A DNA stretch of 64,000 nt from Verrucomicrobiota bacterium (GTDB lineage Bacteria; Verrucomicrobiota; Kiritimatiellia; CAJWTS01): assembly GCA_027623315.1 (NCBI GenBank), contig JAQBYD010000003.1:62001-126000 (forward strand). The letters run 5' to 3'. Below are positions 47,201 to 57,571 of the stretch, one piece after another; position 1 is the stretch's first letter, and every line of letters begins with the position of its first letter. The notes beneath the pieces are model-generated. The model was not told the DNA's origin. It saw nothing but the letters and a program-made list of their open reading frames with translations, and searched no databases. Position numbers and translations under genes: made by a program.

Positions 47201-48474
47201 TTGAGCATGACCGTCTTGTCCCGGGTCACATCTTCCAGAATGTCCCAGACTTCCTCGGACTGGCGTTCGATCAGCTTCTTGGCACTGCGCACGGTGTGCG
47301 CGATGCCCAACTCCTTGAGGCGGCGAATGATGAACGGCTCAAACAGGACCAGCGCCATCTTCTTGGGCAAACCGCACTGGTGGAGCTTCAGGTCCGGACC
47401 AATCACGATGACCGAGCGGCCCGAGTAGTCCACGCGCTTGCCAAGCAGGTTCTGACGGAAACGTCCGCCTTTGCCCTTGAGCATATCGCTGAGCGACTTC
47501 AAGGGCCGGTTACCGACGCCCGTCACCGGGCGGCCATGGCGGCCATTGTCACAGACGGCGTCGACGGCCTCCTGCAACATTCGCTTCTCGTTGCGAATGA
47601 TCACGTCCGGTGTCTTAAGCTGGAGCAGGTTCTTGAGCCGGTTATTACGGTTGATCACACGCCGGTACAGATCGTTCAAGTCCGAGGTCGCAAACCGTCC
47701 ACCCTCAAGCGGAACCAGTGGGCGAAGGTCCGGCGGAATCACGGGCAGCACATCGAGGATCATCCACTCGGGACGGGCTCCGCTCGTGCGAAATCCCTCC
47801 ACGACCTTCATGCGCTTGGAAATCTTCTTGCGCGTCTGCTTGCTGCGCGTGGCCTCCATCTGGGTCTCCAGGTCGTCCATCAGCGCGTCCAGGTCGGTGG
47901 TCCGCAGCAGATCACTGATCGCCTCGGCCCCCATCTTCGCGGTGAACCCGTCGGGATACTGATCCTGCGCCTCGCGATACTCCATCTCGCCGAGGAGATC
48001 CTTCTTGCGCAGCGGCGTCTCGCCGGGGTCGATCACGATGTAGTCCTCGTAGTACAGAACGCGCTCAAGATTGTGGGCGGTCATGTCAAGCACCAGGCCG
48101 ATGCGGCTGGGCGTACACTTAAAGAACCAAATGTGTGACACGGCAACCGCCAGCTCGATGTGCCCCATGCGCTCGCGGCGTACGCGCGAAACCGTGACTT
48201 CCACGCCACAGCGATCACAGATGACACCCTTGTGCTTGATGCGCTTATACTTGCCGCAGGCGCACTCCCAGTCGCGGCTCGGCCCGAAAATGCGCTCGCA
48301 GAACAACCCGCCGCGCTCAGGCTTGAACGTCCGGTAGTTGATCGTCTCCGGCGTCTTGACCTCGCCGCGACTCCAGGATCGAACCGTCTCTGGTGATGCG
48401 AGCGAAATAGTGACCGAGTCGAACTCGTCTACCGGCATGCTCTCACGTAATCCGTATGGTTGGGTACCGTACAA
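44299..48474 (-). CDS. rpoC: RNA polymerase beta' subunit (TTG start)
   Basis: This 1391-residue subunit contains the catalytic Mg-binding loop [12 protein letters not shown] and two zinc sites: [20 protein letters not shown] at the N-terminus and [19 protein letters not shown] later. The bridge helix and trigger loop region ([40 protein letters not shown]) is conserved. The likely start is TTG at 48474 with GGAGG 6 nt upstream; the ATG at 48438 (MPVDEFDSV) has a weaker site. Confidence 0.96.
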   Translation of the reverse strand: MYGTQPYGLRESMPVDEFDSVTISLASPETVRSWSRGEVKTPETINYRTFKPERGGLFCERIFGPSRDWECACGKYKRIKHKGVICDRCGVEVTVSRVRRERMGHIELAVAVSHIWFFKCTPSRIGLVLDMTAHNLERVLYYEDYIVIDPGETPLRKKDLLGEMEYREAQDQYPDGFTAKMGAEAISDLLRTTDLDALMDDLETQMEATRSKQTRKKISKRMKVVEGFRTSGARPEWMILDVLPVIPPDLRPLVPLEGGRFATSDLNDLYRRVINRNNRLKNLLQLKTPDVIIRNEKRMLQEAVDAVCDNGRHGRPVTGVGNRPLKSLSDMLKGKGGRFRQNLLGKRVDYSGRSVIVIGPDLKLHQCGLPKKMALVLFEPFIIRRLKELGIAHTVRSAKKLIERQSEEVWDILEDVTRDKTVMLNRAPTLHRLSMQSFEPLLIEGEAIQVHPLVCTAYNADFDGDQMAVHVPLSVEAQLESRLLMMATSNVFKPSSGQSIMTPTQDIALGIYYITSFSQKDRRLEFRKRVVGEDGAGEERLPLFGSTDEVHLARHDGALKVHDRIRFRNPDKGSQTVYGDPKPTVLETTVGRVFFNEIWPSTLGFVNNKVNGDFLADMIMHCYQRSGLEETVRMLDDLKSLGFEHATLSGISIGIVDMIIPDEKDDITTEARAQVKKTWDQYRQGIITDGERYNRIVDIWTQATEDVTKVMLQAIEANRGSDEANPVFMMMDSKARGSRQQIRQLAGMRGLMAKPSGDIIERPITANFREGLSVLEYFISTHGARKGLADTALKTADAGYLTRKLVDVAQDVIIVEQDCNTLNGIETSAIREGDEELVSLFSKILGRAALIDITDPVSKEQIVGAGREIDEIASARIEKIGMDHVKIRSVLTCESKHGICAACYGRDLSTGRTVDIGTAVGIIAAQSIGEPGTQLTMRTFHIGGTASSVFKQPNITAKNNGIVQYIDLRIAKRDGGTRNVLNKNGTLAIVDDDGRELERHSVTLGAEISVADCERVKKGQTFVSWDPYSVPILSETEGKVSFLDFVENVSVKKEVDETTGLKGTVVLENKEDMHPQVVVKDASTGDVLAFHSIPAGAHVMVKEAQLVKPGDLLAKTPRKESKTRDITGGLPRVAELFEARQPKDAAEIAKIEGAVEFGENRRGRRCLIIRDSVTGDTEEHLIPMGKHIVVLKGDHVNKGQQLTEGPIVPQEILEVCGPQELQEYLVNEVQEVYRLQGVEINDKHLETIVRQMLRKVRITDPGDTEFLWGEQIDRQRFQNSNERAMEEGKRPAEASPALLGITKASLETESFISAASFQDTTRILTDAATLGRVDKLRGFKENVIMGHLIPGGTGFPLHRDITLVPTAEPIAEDEMPRADEDATRRLEELLG

Positions 48475-48489
48475 TGGTGGCCTCCGAGT

Positions 48490-51400
48490 TTAGGTTAAAG
48501 GGTTATCGTCATCTTCATCGCTATCGACTGGGCCGCGCACCTTGACCTCCAGGCAGAGGCTGCGCAGCTCCTTCATCAGCACGTTGAACGACTCGGGCAT
48601 TCCCGCCTCGAGCGTGTTCTCGCCCTTCACGATCGCCTCATAAATCTTCGTACGCCCGGCCACATCGTCGCTCTTCACCGTGAGCAACTCCTGCAGGGCA
48701 TAAGCGGCGCCGTACCCTTCCAGGGCCCAGACCTCCATCTCCCCGAGACGCTGGCCACCGTACTGTGCCTTGCCGCCCAGCGGTTGCTGCGTCACCAGCG
48801 AGTAAGGCCCAACCGCGCGCGCATGAATCTTGTCGCTGACGAGGTGGTGCAACTTCAGCATGTAAATCTGTCCGACCACGACACGCTGGTCGAAGGGCAG
48901 ACCCGTGCGACCATCGAACAACTCGGTCTTACCGTCGTCGCTCTGATCGGCCTCCGCGAGACGCTCCCAGATCTGTTTCTCCGAGATTCCGTCAAAGACC
49001 GGCGTCTGCGCATACATTCCGAGAATCTTGCAGGCCATACCGAGATGCGTCTCGAGCACCTGCCCCACGTTCATACGCGATGGCACGCCGAGCGGATTCA
49101 ACACGATGTCAACCGGCGTGCCGTCCGGCATGAACGGCATATCCTCCATCGGAAGGATTCGCGCGATAACGCCCTTGTTGCCGTGACGGCCGGCCATCTT
49201 GTCGCCCACGGCGAGCTTCTTCTTGCTCGCGACGTAGACGCGTACCTGCTTGATGATGCCCTGGTCGATATCGTCGCCGCTCTCGGCACGATCCACGGAT
49301 CGCTCGCGTTCCTCGGCGAGGTCGTCAAACTTGTTTTTGAACTCGCCAATGATCTCGTCGATCTTGATCTGAATCGGGCTACTCTCGATGGATACAGACT
49401 CGTAGGTCTGGGCCAGCTTGCGCAGCAGCGTCTTGGTGATCTTACGGTTGGCGGGGATGATGATCTCACCCGAATCCACGTTCATCACGTCCAACGGGAT
49501 CTTCTCGCCCAGCAGAATGTTGCTCAGCGCTTCAGTCAACCCCTCGGTCAATTCCTGCGACTTGCCCTTGTGCTCCTCCTCGATCGTCTTGCTCTGGCGG
49601 CGTCGCTCGCTCGGCGTCATCTTCTCGGCCGTCATGTCCTTGTGCGCCGTGACGTTGACGTCCATCACGATGCCGTTGACACCACTCGGTACGGTCAGCG
49701 ACGTGTCGCGCACGTCCGCGGCCTTCTCACCGAAGATAGCTCTCAGGAGACGCTCTTCGGGCGCCAGTTCGGTCTCGCTCTTCGGCGTAATCTTGCCAAC
49801 AAGGATATCCCCGGAGCGCACTTTGGAGCCCACGCTGATCACACCGTCATGTCCAAGATTCTTGAGCGCGTCCTCGCCCACGTTCGGAATATCGCGTGTG
49901 ATCTCTTCCGGACCCAGCTTCGTATCGCGCGCGCCGACCTCAAACTCCTGAATGTGAATCGACGTAAACACGTCATCGCGCACCAGGCGCTCGCTGATGA
50001 GAATCGCGTCCTCGAAGTTGTATCCGCACCAGGGCATGAACGCGACGAGCAGGTTTTTTCCCAGCGCGAGTTCACCGCAGTCCACGGCGGGACCATCGGC
50101 AAGCACATCGCCGACGGCGATCTTCTGGCCGACCTTCACGATTGGCTTCTGGTTGATACAGGTACCCGAGTTGGAGCGCATGAACTTCTGAAGGTCATGT
50201 TCGGTAAACGTGTCCTGCGCCTGGCGCTTGGTCGGCATCTTCCCGTCCTCGGAAATCACGATCTTGTTGCCGGATACGTAAGCGACTTTCCCGGCGCGGT
50301 CCGCCACCACCGTGACTCGTGAATCACGTGCGATCCGTGCTTCCATCCCCGTTCCCACATAGGGGCGTTCCGTGGTCAGGAGTGGCACCGCCTGGCGCAT
50401 CATGTTCGATCCCATCAGGGCGCGGTTGGCATCGTCGTGCTCGAGGAACGGGATCAATCCCGCCGCCACACTCACGACCTGCTTCGGCGAAACGTCCATG
50501 TACTCGATTCGCTCGCGGGGCAGTTCAAGGAAGTCGCCGCGTACTCGCACCGAAACCAGGTCGTTCACGAACTGGTTGTTATCGTCGAGGAGGGCGTTGG
50601 CCTGTGCGATGACGAAACGCTCTTCCTGGTCGGCCGTAAGATACTCGACCTTCTCCGTCACGCGCTCCTTCACGACCTTGCGGTACGGGCTCTCGATAAA
50701 CCCGAACTCGTTGACGCGCGCATAGGTGCCCAACGAGGAGATCAGCCCGATGTTCGGGCCTTCCGGAGTCTCGATCGGACAAATACGCCCGTAATGGCTG
50801 CTGTGCACGTCGCGAACCTCGAAGCCCGCACGTTCGCGACTCAAGCCGCCTGGTCCCAGCGCGCTGAGGCGGCGCTTGTGTCCCAACTCCGAGAGCGGGT
50901 TCGTCTGGTCCATGAACTGGCTGAGCTGGCTGCGCCCGAAGAAGTCCTGCACGACCGCGGAAAGTGTCTTCGGATTGACCAGCCGTTGCGGCGTCAAGGT
51001 GCCCGTCGTCGGATCGAAAAGAGTCATGCGCTCGCGGATCAACCGCTCGGTGCGGGCCAGTCCGACCCGGCACTGCCCTTCCAACAACTCGCCGACCGTA
51101 CGCACGCGCCGGCTTCCGAGGTGATCGATATCATCGACGGTTCCCTCGCCCTTGCGAATCATCAACAAGTGGCGAATCGCCGCAACGATGTCCTGCGTAT
51201 CCAGCACGCGGACGCCTCCGTCCACGACGCCTTCCAGGCCGAGTTTCTGATTGATCTTGTAACGTCCGACACGACCGAGGTCGTAGCGGCGCTGATCGAA
51301 GAAGAGGCGCTTCAACAACTGGCGCGCATTGGACGGGGTCGCCGGATCGCCGGGTCTCAGACGCAGGTAGATATCCTTGAGCGCATCATCCATCGACGTC

Positions 51401-52272
51401 GTCTCGTCGGAGCGCAGGCTGGTCAGGATCACGCCGTCGTCCCACGAGACGTCGACCACCTCGGCCTTCTTGATGCTGGCGGCCAACATGCGGCTCGTCG
51501 CACTGAGCGTCACGTCGTCGTAGCGACGCGCAATAATAGTCTGCGAGTCGATATCGATCACGTCCTCCTTGAAGACGAGATGTGCGATATCTTCCTCGGT
51601 CAGCTTGTCCGAGAGCTTCAGATTCTTGCAGGTGTAGAACACGTCCAGCAGCTCGTCGTCAGACCCGTAGCCCAGCGCCCGCAGGAATGTGGTGGCCAGG
51701 AATTTACGGCGGCGGCGGCGGCGGTCCATGTAGATCCAGAGGTGATCCGAGGTGTCAAACTGCACCTCGACCCATGAACCGCGGTCGGGAATGATCCGGA
51801 ACGAATACAACGTCGATCCGTTGGCGTGCAACAACGACTCGAAACAGATGCCCGGCGAACGATGGAGCTGGCTGACCACGACGCGCTCGGCGCCATTCAC
51901 CGTGAACGAGCCACGATTGGTCATGAGCGGAATTTCGCCCATGTAGACGGTCTCTTCACGGATTTCATCGCCGTCCTTGAGGCGAAAGGTCACATGCAAC
52001 GGCGCGGCGTATGTCCCGCCATCACGCAGGCATTCCATGATGGTCTGCTTGGGCGTGGAGAGATCGTACTTAACGAAGTCGAGTACGTAGCGTCCATCGT
52101 AACTCTCGACCGGAAACACATCCTTGAAAACCCGGTGTAGCCCGAGACGCTTGCGTCGCGTCGGCGAGACCTCCACCTGCAGAAAATCCCTGTAGGAGTC
52201 CAGCTGGACCTCGATCAGGTCCGGAGGATCGATAATCTCTTTAAGTTTACCGTAGTTTGTTCGCTCAATCAT
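48490..52272 (-). CDS. rpoB: RNA polymerase beta subunit
   Basis: This 1260-residue subunit has the rifampicin region [20 protein letters not shown], wild-type at the usual resistance positions (Asp, His and Ser of that motif). [38 protein letters not shown] and the C-terminal [20 protein letters not shown] follow. The C-terminus ends with an acidic stretch ([12 protein letters not shown]). It is 15 bp upstream of rpoC. Confidence 0.97.
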   Translation of the reverse strand: MIERTNYGKLKEIIDPPDLIEVQLDSYRDFLQVEVSPTRRKRLGLHRVFKDVFPVESYDGRYVLDFVKYDLSTPKQTIMECLRDGGTYAAPLHVTFRLKDGDEIREETVYMGEIPLMTNRGSFTVNGAERVVVSQLHRSPGICFESLLHANGSTLYSFRIIPDRGSWVEVQFDTSDHLWIYMDRRRRRRKFLATTFLRALGYGSDDELLDVFYTCKNLKLSDKLTEEDIAHLVFKEDVIDIDSQTIIARRYDDVTLSATSRMLAASIKKAEVVDVSWDDGVILTSLRSDETTSMDDALKDIYLRLRPGDPATPSNARQLLKRLFFDQRRYDLGRVGRYKINQKLGLEGVVDGGVRVLDTQDIVAAIRHLLMIRKGEGTVDDIDHLGSRRVRTVGELLEGQCRVGLARTERLIRERMTLFDPTTGTLTPQRLVNPKTLSAVVQDFFGRSQLSQFMDQTNPLSELGHKRRLSALGPGGLSRERAGFEVRDVHSSHYGRICPIETPEGPNIGLISSLGTYARVNEFGFIESPYRKVVKERVTEKVEYLTADQEERFVIAQANALLDDNNQFVNDLVSVRVRGDFLELPRERIEYMDVSPKQVVSVAAGLIPFLEHDDANRALMGSNMMRQAVPLLTTERPYVGTGMEARIARDSRVTVVADRAGKVAYVSGNKIVISEDGKMPTKRQAQDTFTEHDLQKFMRSNSGTCINQKPIVKVGQKIAVGDVLADGPAVDCGELALGKNLLVAFMPWCGYNFEDAILISERLVRDDVFTSIHIQEFEVGARDTKLGPEEITRDIPNVGEDALKNLGHDGVISVGSKVRSGDILVGKITPKSETELAPEERLLRAIFGEKAADVRDTSLTVPSGVNGIVMDVNVTAHKDMTAEKMTPSERRRQSKTIEEEHKGKSQELTEGLTEALSNILLGEKIPLDVMNVDSGEIIIPANRKITKTLLRKLAQTYESVSIESSPIQIKIDEIIGEFKNKFDDLAEERERSVDRAESGDDIDQGIIKQVRVYVASKKKLAVGDKMAGRHGNKGVIARILPMEDMPFMPDGTPVDIVLNPLGVPSRMNVGQVLETHLGMACKILGMYAQTPVFDGISEKQIWERLAEADQSDDGKTELFDGRTGLPFDQRVVVGQIYMLKLHHLVSDKIHARAVGPYSLVTQQPLGGKAQYGGQRLGEMEVWALEGYGAAYALQELLTVKSDDVAGRTKIYEAIVKGENTLEAGMPESFNVLMKELRSLCLEVKVRGPVDSDEDDDNPLT

Positions 52273-52498
52273 ACATTACCTTGTTCAAGGAATTCGCGTT
52301 CCAGTTTTTCGTTCAGCCCGTACCGTCAACCAGGCAACCGCCACGGCTCGACAAGCCGTTTTGGACAGCCCGAGGCATGTGTGCCGGGAGACAACCACCG
52401 CCCCGATGCCGTCACGGCTCCGCTGCAGCGGGTAAGGCTCCATCTGTGGAGTTCCGTCTCGTTCTATCGTTTTGTCGCTTACCCAATCCGCGGTCGCT
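52273..52498 (-). promoter_or_regulatory. rplL-rpoB spacer with hairpins (candidate attenuator/processing site)
   Basis: This 226-bp gap lies in the place where many bacteria attenuate or cleave the transcript. On the minus strand it holds, in order, CTCCA-CAGA-TGGAG, the palindrome CCGCTGCAGCGG, and ACGGCT-TGTCG-AGCCGT, each able to form a stem. No strong U-run follows, so partial attenuation or RNase processing is more likely than full termination. By-eye reading only. Confidence 0.4.
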
Positions 52499-52960
52499 CT
52501 ACTTGATCTCGACGGTTGCGCCTGCGCCTTCGAGCTTCGCCTTGATCTCATCGGCCTCTGCTTTGCTCACGCCTTCCTTGACGGGCGTCGGAGCCGATTC
52601 CACGAGTTCCTTCGATTCCTTCAGGCCCAGACCCGTAATGGCACGAACTTCCTTGATCACGCCGATCTTGGACTCGCCAAACGACCCCAGGATGACCGAA
52701 AATTCAGTCTGCTCTTCGGCGGCGTCGCCACCATCGCCGCCTGCAGCCGGAGCCGCCGCCATCATGGCCGGGGCGGCCGCGCTGACACCGAGGCGATCCT
52801 CGAGAACCTTGACGAGTTTCGACAGCTCAAGAACACTCATCCCTTCGATGTACTCCACGATTTCAGCCATCTTGCCGTCCAGCCGCTCTGCGCTGCCGGA
52901 GGATTCGGCTGGAGCTTCGCTGGGAGCCTCCGCCTGTTTTTCTTCCGTTGCTTCTGACAT
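52499..52960 (-). CDS. rplL: 50S ribosomal protein L7/L12 with acidic N-terminal extension
   Basis: This 153-residue protein exceeds the usual ~122. About 30 residues rich in Glu/Ala/Ser/Pro ([20 protein letters not shown]) precede the normal N-terminal dimerisation helix ([20 protein letters not shown]). AGGAGA 6 nt before ATG 52960 supports the long form over the internal Met. The hinge ([18 protein letters not shown]) and C-terminal domain ([20 protein letters not shown]) are normal. Confidence 0.95.
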   Translation of the reverse strand: MSEATEEKQAEAPSEAPAESSGSAERLDGKMAEIVEYIEGMSVLELSKLVKVLEDRLGVSAAAPAMMAAAPAAGGDGGDAAEEQTEFSVILGSFGESKIGVIKEVRAITGLGLKESKELVESAPTPVKEGVSKAEADEIKAKLEGAGATVEIK

Positions 52961-52977
52961 GGTTATTCTCCTCTGTG

Positions 52978-53520
52978 CTAACCTTCTTGTTGTTTTTTGT
53001 CCTCAAAAGCCTTCAAGAGATAGACGATGCTCGCCGTCTTCTGGCTGAGCACGCCCACCAGCTGGGACATTGGTGCAGCCAGCGTACCGACCACCATAGC
53101 CTGTAACTCCTTCTTAAACGGAAGCGCCGCAAGCTCGGAAATATCGGCGGCGGTTAACGCGAGTTCGCCCATCGCGCCCGCCCTCGCGTTCTCGCGATTG
53201 AGCGCGCCGATGAACTTCTTGAGTGCTTTGGCAACGCCACTGACGTCGCCCTCTCCGAAAATCACGCCCGTCGGGCCGACCAGCTCATCGGTCACCGACT
53301 CCAGCCCCATGTCGCGAACCACATGCCGCAGCAAGCGGTTCTTCACGATGTGAAACCGCGCCTGGTGCTCACGCAGCCGTGCGCGCAAATCGTTGAGCTG
53401 CCCAACGGTCAATCCCTTGTAGTCCAGCAGGAGAAAATAGGAAGCGTTACCAAGGTGCTCCCGGAATTCTTCGACCACGGACTCCTTCTCCGGCCGTACG
53501 TTTCTAGCTTCGTCCTTCAT
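52978..53520 (-). CDS. rplJ: 50S ribosomal protein L10
   Basis: This 180-residue stalk-base protein has [46 protein letters not shown] and a C-terminal helix binding L7/L12 ([20 protein letters not shown]). It sits between rplA and rplL as usual. Confidence 0.95.
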   Translation of the reverse strand: MKDEARNVRPEKESVVEEFREHLGNASYFLLLDYKGLTVGQLNDLRARLREHQARFHIVKNRLLRHVVRDMGLESVTDELVGPTGVIFGEGDVSGVAKALKKFIGALNRENARAGAMGELALTAADISELAALPFKKELQAMVVGTLAAPMSQLVGVLSQKTASIVYLLKAFEDKKQQEG

Positions 53521-53527
53521 AGGGTCC

Positions 53528-54220
53528 TCACGCAGTGGCTTCCTGCAGTCCGACCTGCAATCCGACGCCCATCGTCGAACTGACCGAAACCTTCTTGATG
53601 TAGTGGCCCTTGGCCGTGCTCGGCTTACTCGCGATCACCGACGCAATCACCGCCTGGGCGTTCTCCAGTAGCTGGTCTGCGCTGAAGGACAACTTGCCGC
53701 AGGGGACGTGCACATTACCGTGACGATCCATGCGGAACTCGACCCGGCCGGCCTTGCTGGCCTGCACGGCCTGCGCGGTATCGTCGGTGACCGTCCCCGT
53801 CTTCGGATTCGGCATCAACCCGCGCGGCCCCAGCACCTTGCCCAGCTTGCGAACTTCCTTCATGGCTTCGGGCGTCGCGACGGCGACGTCAAATTCCAAC
53901 CAGCCACCGCTAACCTTCTCGATCAAATCCTCGTTGCCCACGATGTCGGCTCCCGCCTCGCGCGCTGCATCCGCCGCGGCTCCGCTGGCGAAGACCGCGA
54001 CTCGAACGTTCTTCCCGGAGCCATGCGGCAGGTTCACGGTGCCACGCACGGCCTGGTCGGACTTGCGCGGGTCGACACCCAGCCGGAATGCCAATTCGAG
54101 AGTCTCGTTGAACGATGCAGTCGGGTTCGACTTGAGAAAGTCGACCGCTTCGGGCAGGCCGTAGACCTTGTCCTCTACCTTTTCCGAAACCGCCCTGTAT
54201 TTTTTTCCGTTTTGTGCCAT
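53528..54220 (-). CDS. rplA: 50S ribosomal protein L1
   Basis: This 230-residue protein has VRGTVNLPHGSGKNVRVAVF, the L1 signature, and GRVEFRMDRHGNVHVPCGKL. It binds the L1 stalk and often autoregulates its operon. It follows rplK by 3 bp. Confidence 0.96.
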   Translation of the reverse strand: MAQNGKKYRAVSEKVEDKVYGLPEAVDFLKSNPTASFNETLELAFRLGVDPRKSDQAVRGTVNLPHGSGKNVRVAVFASGAAADAAREAGADIVGNEDLIEKVSGGWLEFDVAVATPEAMKEVRKLGKVLGPRGLMPNPKTGTVTDDTAQAVQASKAGRVEFRMDRHGNVHVPCGKLSFSADQLLENAQAVIASVIASKPSTAKGHYIKKVSVSSTMGVGLQVGLQEATA

Positions 54221-54223
54221 TGC

Positions 54224-54649
54224 TTAGTCCACCACGTTGATACCCATGCTTCGTGCCGTGCCTTCGATGATCAGCATGGCAGCGTCCTCATCATTCGCAT
54301 TCAGATCTTCCACTTTCGTCTGCGCAATCTCGCGGACCTGGCTACGATTTACCGTGCCGACCTTATTGCGGTTCGGGACCCCGGACCCCTTCGCCAGCCC
54401 GGCGGCACGTTTCAAGAGAACCGCCGCTGGAGGGCTCTTCATAATGAAGCTGAAGGACTTGTCCTGGTACACCGTCAGCACCACCGGTACGATCATGCCC
54501 TGCTTGTCCTGGCTCGCGGCGTTAAAAGCCTTGCAGAACTCCATGATATTCACGCCGTGTTGACCCAACGCCGGCCCCACCGGCGGCGCGGGATTCGCCT
54601 GTCCGGACGGGATCTGCAACTTAATCGTACCTGTAATCTTCTTCGCCAT
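54224..54649 (-). CDS. rplK: 50S ribosomal protein L11
   Basis: This 141-residue protein has [40 protein letters not shown] and [20 protein letters not shown], all standard. It forms the factor-binding stalk base with 23S rRNA. Confidence 0.97.
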   Translation of the reverse strand: MAKKITGTIKLQIPSGQANPAPPVGPALGQHGVNIMEFCKAFNAASQDKQGMIVPVVLTVYQDKSFSFIMKSPPAAVLLKRAAGLAKGSGVPNRNKVGTVNRSQVREIAQTKVEDLNANDEDAAMLIIEGTARSMGINVVD

Positions 54650-54659
54650 AACCGTTCCT

Positions 54660-55223
54660 CTAGTCGACTCGCTCGACCTGCCAATACTCCAATTCCACCG
54701 GCGCTGAACGCCCGAAAATCGCGACCGAAACCTTCAATTTCCCACGCTCGGGATCCACCTCTTCGACACTGCCGTTGAAGTTCAGGAACGGACCATCGTT
54801 GATCTTGACCGTCTCCCCCGGCTCGAACTGAACCTTGGGCTTCACCTTCTCCTGCTTCTCGTGCATCTGGTTCATCAGGCCGTCGACTTCTTCCGCGCGC
54901 AGCGGCACCGGCTTCTCGCCGCCGATGAACCCGATAACGCCGGGTGTATCGCGCACATAATGCCAGATCTTCTCGCTCAGCTCACGCTGATCGTTATACA
55001 GGTCCATCTTGATCAGAACGTAGCCGGGGAAGAACTTCCGTGTGGTTGTCGTGCGAACGCCACGCTTCACCTCCGAGACCTTCTCGGTCGGAATCACGAC
55101 ATCCTCGATCAATTCTTCCAGCTCTTCGGCCTTCAAACGCTTGAGAATACTCTCGCGCGCCTTGCCTTCCTGGCCCGTTAACGTGTGAACCACGAACCAA
55201 TCTTTCTGCGTCGCAGCGCTCAC
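54660..55223 (-). CDS. nusG: Transcription termination/antitermination factor NusG
   Basis: This factor has about 187 residues from GTG 55223 ([20 protein letters not shown]), with GGAGG about 11 nt upstream. A TTG at 55247, one base before the secE stop, is an alternative. The NGN domain and a KOW motif ([20 protein letters not shown]) are present. It couples RNA polymerase to ribosome or Rho. Confidence 0.95.
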   Translation of the reverse strand: MSAATQKDWFVVHTLTGQEGKARESILKRLKAEELEELIEDVVIPTEKVSEVKRGVRTTTTRKFFPGYVLIKMDLYNDQRELSEKIWHYVRDTPGVIGFIGGEKPVPLRAEEVDGLMNQMHEKQEKVKPKVQFEPGETVKINDGPFLNFNGSVEEVDPERGKLKVSVAIFGRSAPVELEYWQVERVD

Positions 55224-55247
55224 TGTATTCGTATCCTCCGTCACCAA

Positions 55248-55454
55248 TTATCGTCCAATCAGAAGCCGTATCGTACTCAACAGGCCCCAGTCACTCATTC
55301 CTATATAGACGCTCAGCACAATCACGAAGGCAATCACGACCATCGTGCTCTGCACCAATTCGCTCCGCGGGGGCCAGGCCGACTTGTGCATCTCTGCACG
55401 CACTTCGCGCATGAACCCCCGAAACTGGTCGACTTTTCCTGCGATCTTTTGCAT
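55248..55454 (-). CDS. secE: Preprotein translocase subunit SecE
   Basis: The true start is probably ATG 55454, giving 68 residues. The cytoplasmic helix QFRGFMREVRAEMHKSAWPP and a single membrane helix (MVVIAFVIVLSVYIGM) are visible. A longer frame to 55547 would overlap tRNA-Trp. It lies directly before nusG. Confidence 0.92.
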   Translation of the reverse strand: MQKIAGKVDQFRGFMREVRAEMHKSAWPPRSELVQSTMVVIAFVIVLSVYIGMSDWGLLSTIRLLIGR

Positions 55455-55517
55455 TTCAACGTCTACACCACCGTCATCAACACCGCTTCCACTACCGGAC
55501 TCGCCACGCCGCAAGGC

Positions 55518-55594
55518 TGGCAGGTCAGGAGGGACTCGAACCCCCAACCCTCGGTTTTGGAGACCGATGCTCTGCCAAATTGAGCTACTGACCT
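55518..55594 (-). tRNA. trpT: tRNA-Trp (anticodon CCA)
   Basis: The minus strand folds as a complete cloverleaf: acceptor AGGTCAG/CTGACCT, D-arm GCTC...GAGC, anticodon arm TCGGT-CTCCAAA-ACCGA with anticodon CCA, and T-arm GGGGG-TTCGAGT-CCCTC. The discriminator is G and the 3' CCA is encoded. It lies between tuf and secE, a common location. Confidence 0.96.
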
Positions 55595-55683
55595 CTTAGC
55601 AGCCTTCGAGCTAATGCCCCCGATCATGCCCAGCCGACCCGCGTTGCCGCCGGCCGGAAAACCTCGTTCAGCAGCACAGGCGT

Positions 55684-55711
55684 GAAAAGGCCCGGCGTTG
55701 CCACCGGGCCT
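55684..55711 (-). terminator. Rho-independent terminator after tuf
   Basis: On the minus strand AGGCCCGG-TGGCAACG-CCGGGCCT forms a perfect 8-bp stem followed by TTTTC, 17 bp after the tuf stop. It should end or reduce transcription before tRNA-Trp. The downstream genes may then have their own promoter or depend on readthrough. Confidence 0.8.
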
Positions 55712-55728
55712 CAGAGTCACGTCTGCAC

Positions 55729-56937
55729 CTATTCAAGAATCTTAACAACCGTACCAGCGCCCACGGTGCGTCCGCCCTCACGAATCGCGAAACGCATCTT
55801 CTCTTCCATGGCGATCGACTGAATCAACGCTACCTTCATGCTCACGTTGTCACCGGGCATGACCATGTCAACGCCCTCGTCCAACTCAATGTCGCCCGTC
55901 ACGTCGGTCGTACGGAAATAAAACTGCGGACGGTATCCCTTGAAGAATGGCGTGTGGCGTCCACCCTCATCCCTGCTGAGCACGTAGACCTCGGCCTCAA
56001 ACGTCGTGTGCGGCGTAATCGAACCCGGTTTCGCCAGCACCTGGCCGCGCTCAACCTCGTCCTTCTTCGTGCCGCGCAGCAACACACCGACATTATCCCC
56101 GGCACGTCCTTCATCCAGCAACTTGCGGAACATTTCCACGCCGGTCGCCGTGGTCTTGGCGGTATCACGCAGCCCGACGATCTCAACTTCGTCGCCGACG
56201 GTCACGATACCACGCTCCACACGACCCGTGACGACCGTGCCGCGCCCCTCGATCGAGAACACATCTTCAATCGGCATCAGAAACGCCTGGTCCGTAATGC
56301 GAACGGGCTCCGGAATGTAGGCGTCGAGTGCCTCGAGCAGTTCGGTGATGCATCCGCAGGCCTCATCCTCCGCCGACTCCGCTTGCGTGGCGGCGAGCGC
56401 GTTGCCGCGCACGACCGGGCAATCATCGCCGGGGTAATCATACTTGGAAAGCAACTCGCGAATCTCGAGCTCGACGAGGTCCAGCAACTCCGGATCATCC
56501 ACAAGATCACACTTGTTCATGAACCCGACGATCGCCGGAACGCCCACCTGGCGCGCCAGCAGGATGTGCTCGCGCGTCTGCGGCATCGGCGCATCGGAGG
56601 CGCTCACCACGATGATCGCGCCGTCCATCTGCGCGGCACCCGTAATCATGTTCTTCACGTAGTCCGCGTGACCGGGGCAGTCGACGTGCGCGTAGTGCCG
56701 ATTGTCACTCTCGTACTCGACGTGCGAGGTTGCGATGGTCAGAATCTTCGTGGGGTCGCGCCGTCCCTGCGACTCCGAAGCCTTCGCCACCTGATCGTAT
56801 GAGATGAAAGTACTCAGCCCCTTCAAGGACTGCACCTTCGTAATCGCTGCCGTGAGCGTCGTCTTGCCGTGATCGACGTGGCCGATCGTGCCGACGTTCA
56901 CATGCGGTTTGGATCTTTCAAATTTTTCCTTCGCCAT
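55729..56937 (-). CDS. tuf: Elongation factor Tu with divergent switch I
   Basis: This EF-Tu has 402 residues from ATG 56937 ([20 protein letters not shown]), with GGAGGAAC upstream. P-loop [14 protein letters not shown] and NKCD are intact. The switch I region, normally AP-EEK-RGITI, reads [20 protein letters not shown] before SHVEYES. I recall a similar RDxTK-x-x-TIA form in planctomycete EF-Tu. Domains 2 and 3 are normal ([23 protein letters not shown]). It is the only tuf in the window and is placed before secE-nusG, not after fusA. Confidence 0.95.
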   Translation of the reverse strand: MAKEKFERSKPHVNVGTIGHVDHGKTTLTAAITKVQSLKGLSTFISYDQVAKASESQGRRDPTKILTIATSHVEYESDNRHYAHVDCPGHADYVKNMITGAAQMDGAIIVVSASDAPMPQTREHILLARQVGVPAIVGFMNKCDLVDDPELLDLVELEIRELLSKYDYPGDDCPVVRGNALAATQAESAEDEACGCITELLEALDAYIPEPVRITDQAFLMPIEDVFSIEGRGTVVTGRVERGIVTVGDEVEIVGLRDTAKTTATGVEMFRKLLDEGRAGDNVGVLLRGTKKDEVERGQVLAKPGSITPHTTFEAEVYVLSRDEGGRHTPFFKGYRPQFYFRTTDVTGDIELDEGVDMVMPGDNVSMKVALIQSIAMEEKMRFAIREGGRTVGAGTVVKILE

Positions 56938-57053
56938 GGTTCTGTTCCTCCAGCAGGGATCCCGCGCCGGCACGTCTACCGCATCACGTTACCCTTGTCT
57001 TCTCTACGTTATCGCTTCTCTTACTACGTACCAATTCCTACACACCAATTCAA

Positions 57054-57129
57054 TGGAGCCCACGAGCGGGATTGAACCGCTGACCTCATCCTTACCAAGG
57101 ATGTGCTCTACCAACTGAGCTACATGGGC
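57054..57129 (-). tRNA. thrT: tRNA-Thr (anticodon GGT)
   Basis: Cloverleaf on the minus strand: acceptor GCCCATG/CGTGGGC, D-arm GCTC...GAGC, anticodon arm CATCC-TTGGTAA-GGATG with anticodon GGT, and T-arm AGCGG-TTCAATC-CCGCT. The discriminator is T and CCA is encoded. It heads the tuf transcript. Confidence 0.96.
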
Positions 57130-57319
57130 CAAGATCCATCCAACACGCGTTGCGCCTGTTTACACGCAAACCGCTTCCGGCTAAACACGCTCACGCATGT
57201 ACGCCACCTTTCGACTCTCGCGCGCCCATGAAATCCTGCCGGGCAAAGCCAGAGTCGGGTGGGTTGCACACCGAAAATAGCCAGTAAATGGGACTAAACC
57301 GCCTAGTCCCAAACCGAAA

Positions 57320-57347
57320 AGATTATCACCCACCGCCGTTGTGTCAA
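57320..57347 (-). promoter_or_regulatory. Candidate sigma-70 promoter for tRNA-Thr/tuf cluster
   Basis: On the minus strand a consensus -35 TTGACA (57342-57347) is 16 bp from TAATCT (57320-57325). The predicted transcript starts near 57312, about 180 bp before tRNA-Thr. A perfect -35 fits strong expression of translation genes. Confidence 0.6.
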
Positions 57348-57515
57348 CAGACAATTTGAGTATTTCATAATTATTTTGCGGCCCCGTCCATCTGACACAC
57401 GGCAGAGCAACGAGCATTTGAGTGCCCGCAGACTTTGAACCCTCGGCCCTGCCGTGCGCCGGGCTCTCGCGTAAGCCCCGATACCTCGCACACCCCGCGT
57501 TTTAGGGGTTTTCGC

Positions 57516-57545
57516 TTGAGTCGTCATACGTCAATGGTCTACTAT
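57516..57545 (+). promoter_or_regulatory. Candidate sigma-70 promoter for rpoN
   Basis: TTGAGT (57516-57521), an 18-bp spacer and TACTAT (57540-57545) lie just before the rpoN ATG at 57572. The leader would be about 20 nt. Moderate match to consensus. Confidence 0.4.
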
Positions 57546-57571
57546 CACTATTTGAAACGAGATTTCGCACC

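Larger units (their letters stand above)
57130..57571. other. Divergent promoter region between tRNA-Thr/tuf and rpoN
   Basis: This 442-bp region has no credible gene; short ORFs here have no family features and unlikely composition. It contains candidate promoters for the tuf-rpl supercluster (minus) and for rpoN (plus), listed separately. Confidence 0.6.

Noticed and set aside
46612-48138. 508-residue plus-strand ORF
   Set aside because: It is fully antisense to rpoC. The translation is Arg/His/Gln/Leu-rich and low in structure, typical of a shadow frame.
48784-51777. Two long plus-strand ORFs (512 and 446 residues)
   Set aside because: They are antisense to rpoB. No domain or ribosome-binding site is seen, and the composition is that of a shadow frame.
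55595-55683. Search for rpmG between tuf and secE
   Set aside because: No frame gives an L33-like sequence; only a terminator and tRNA-Trp are present.
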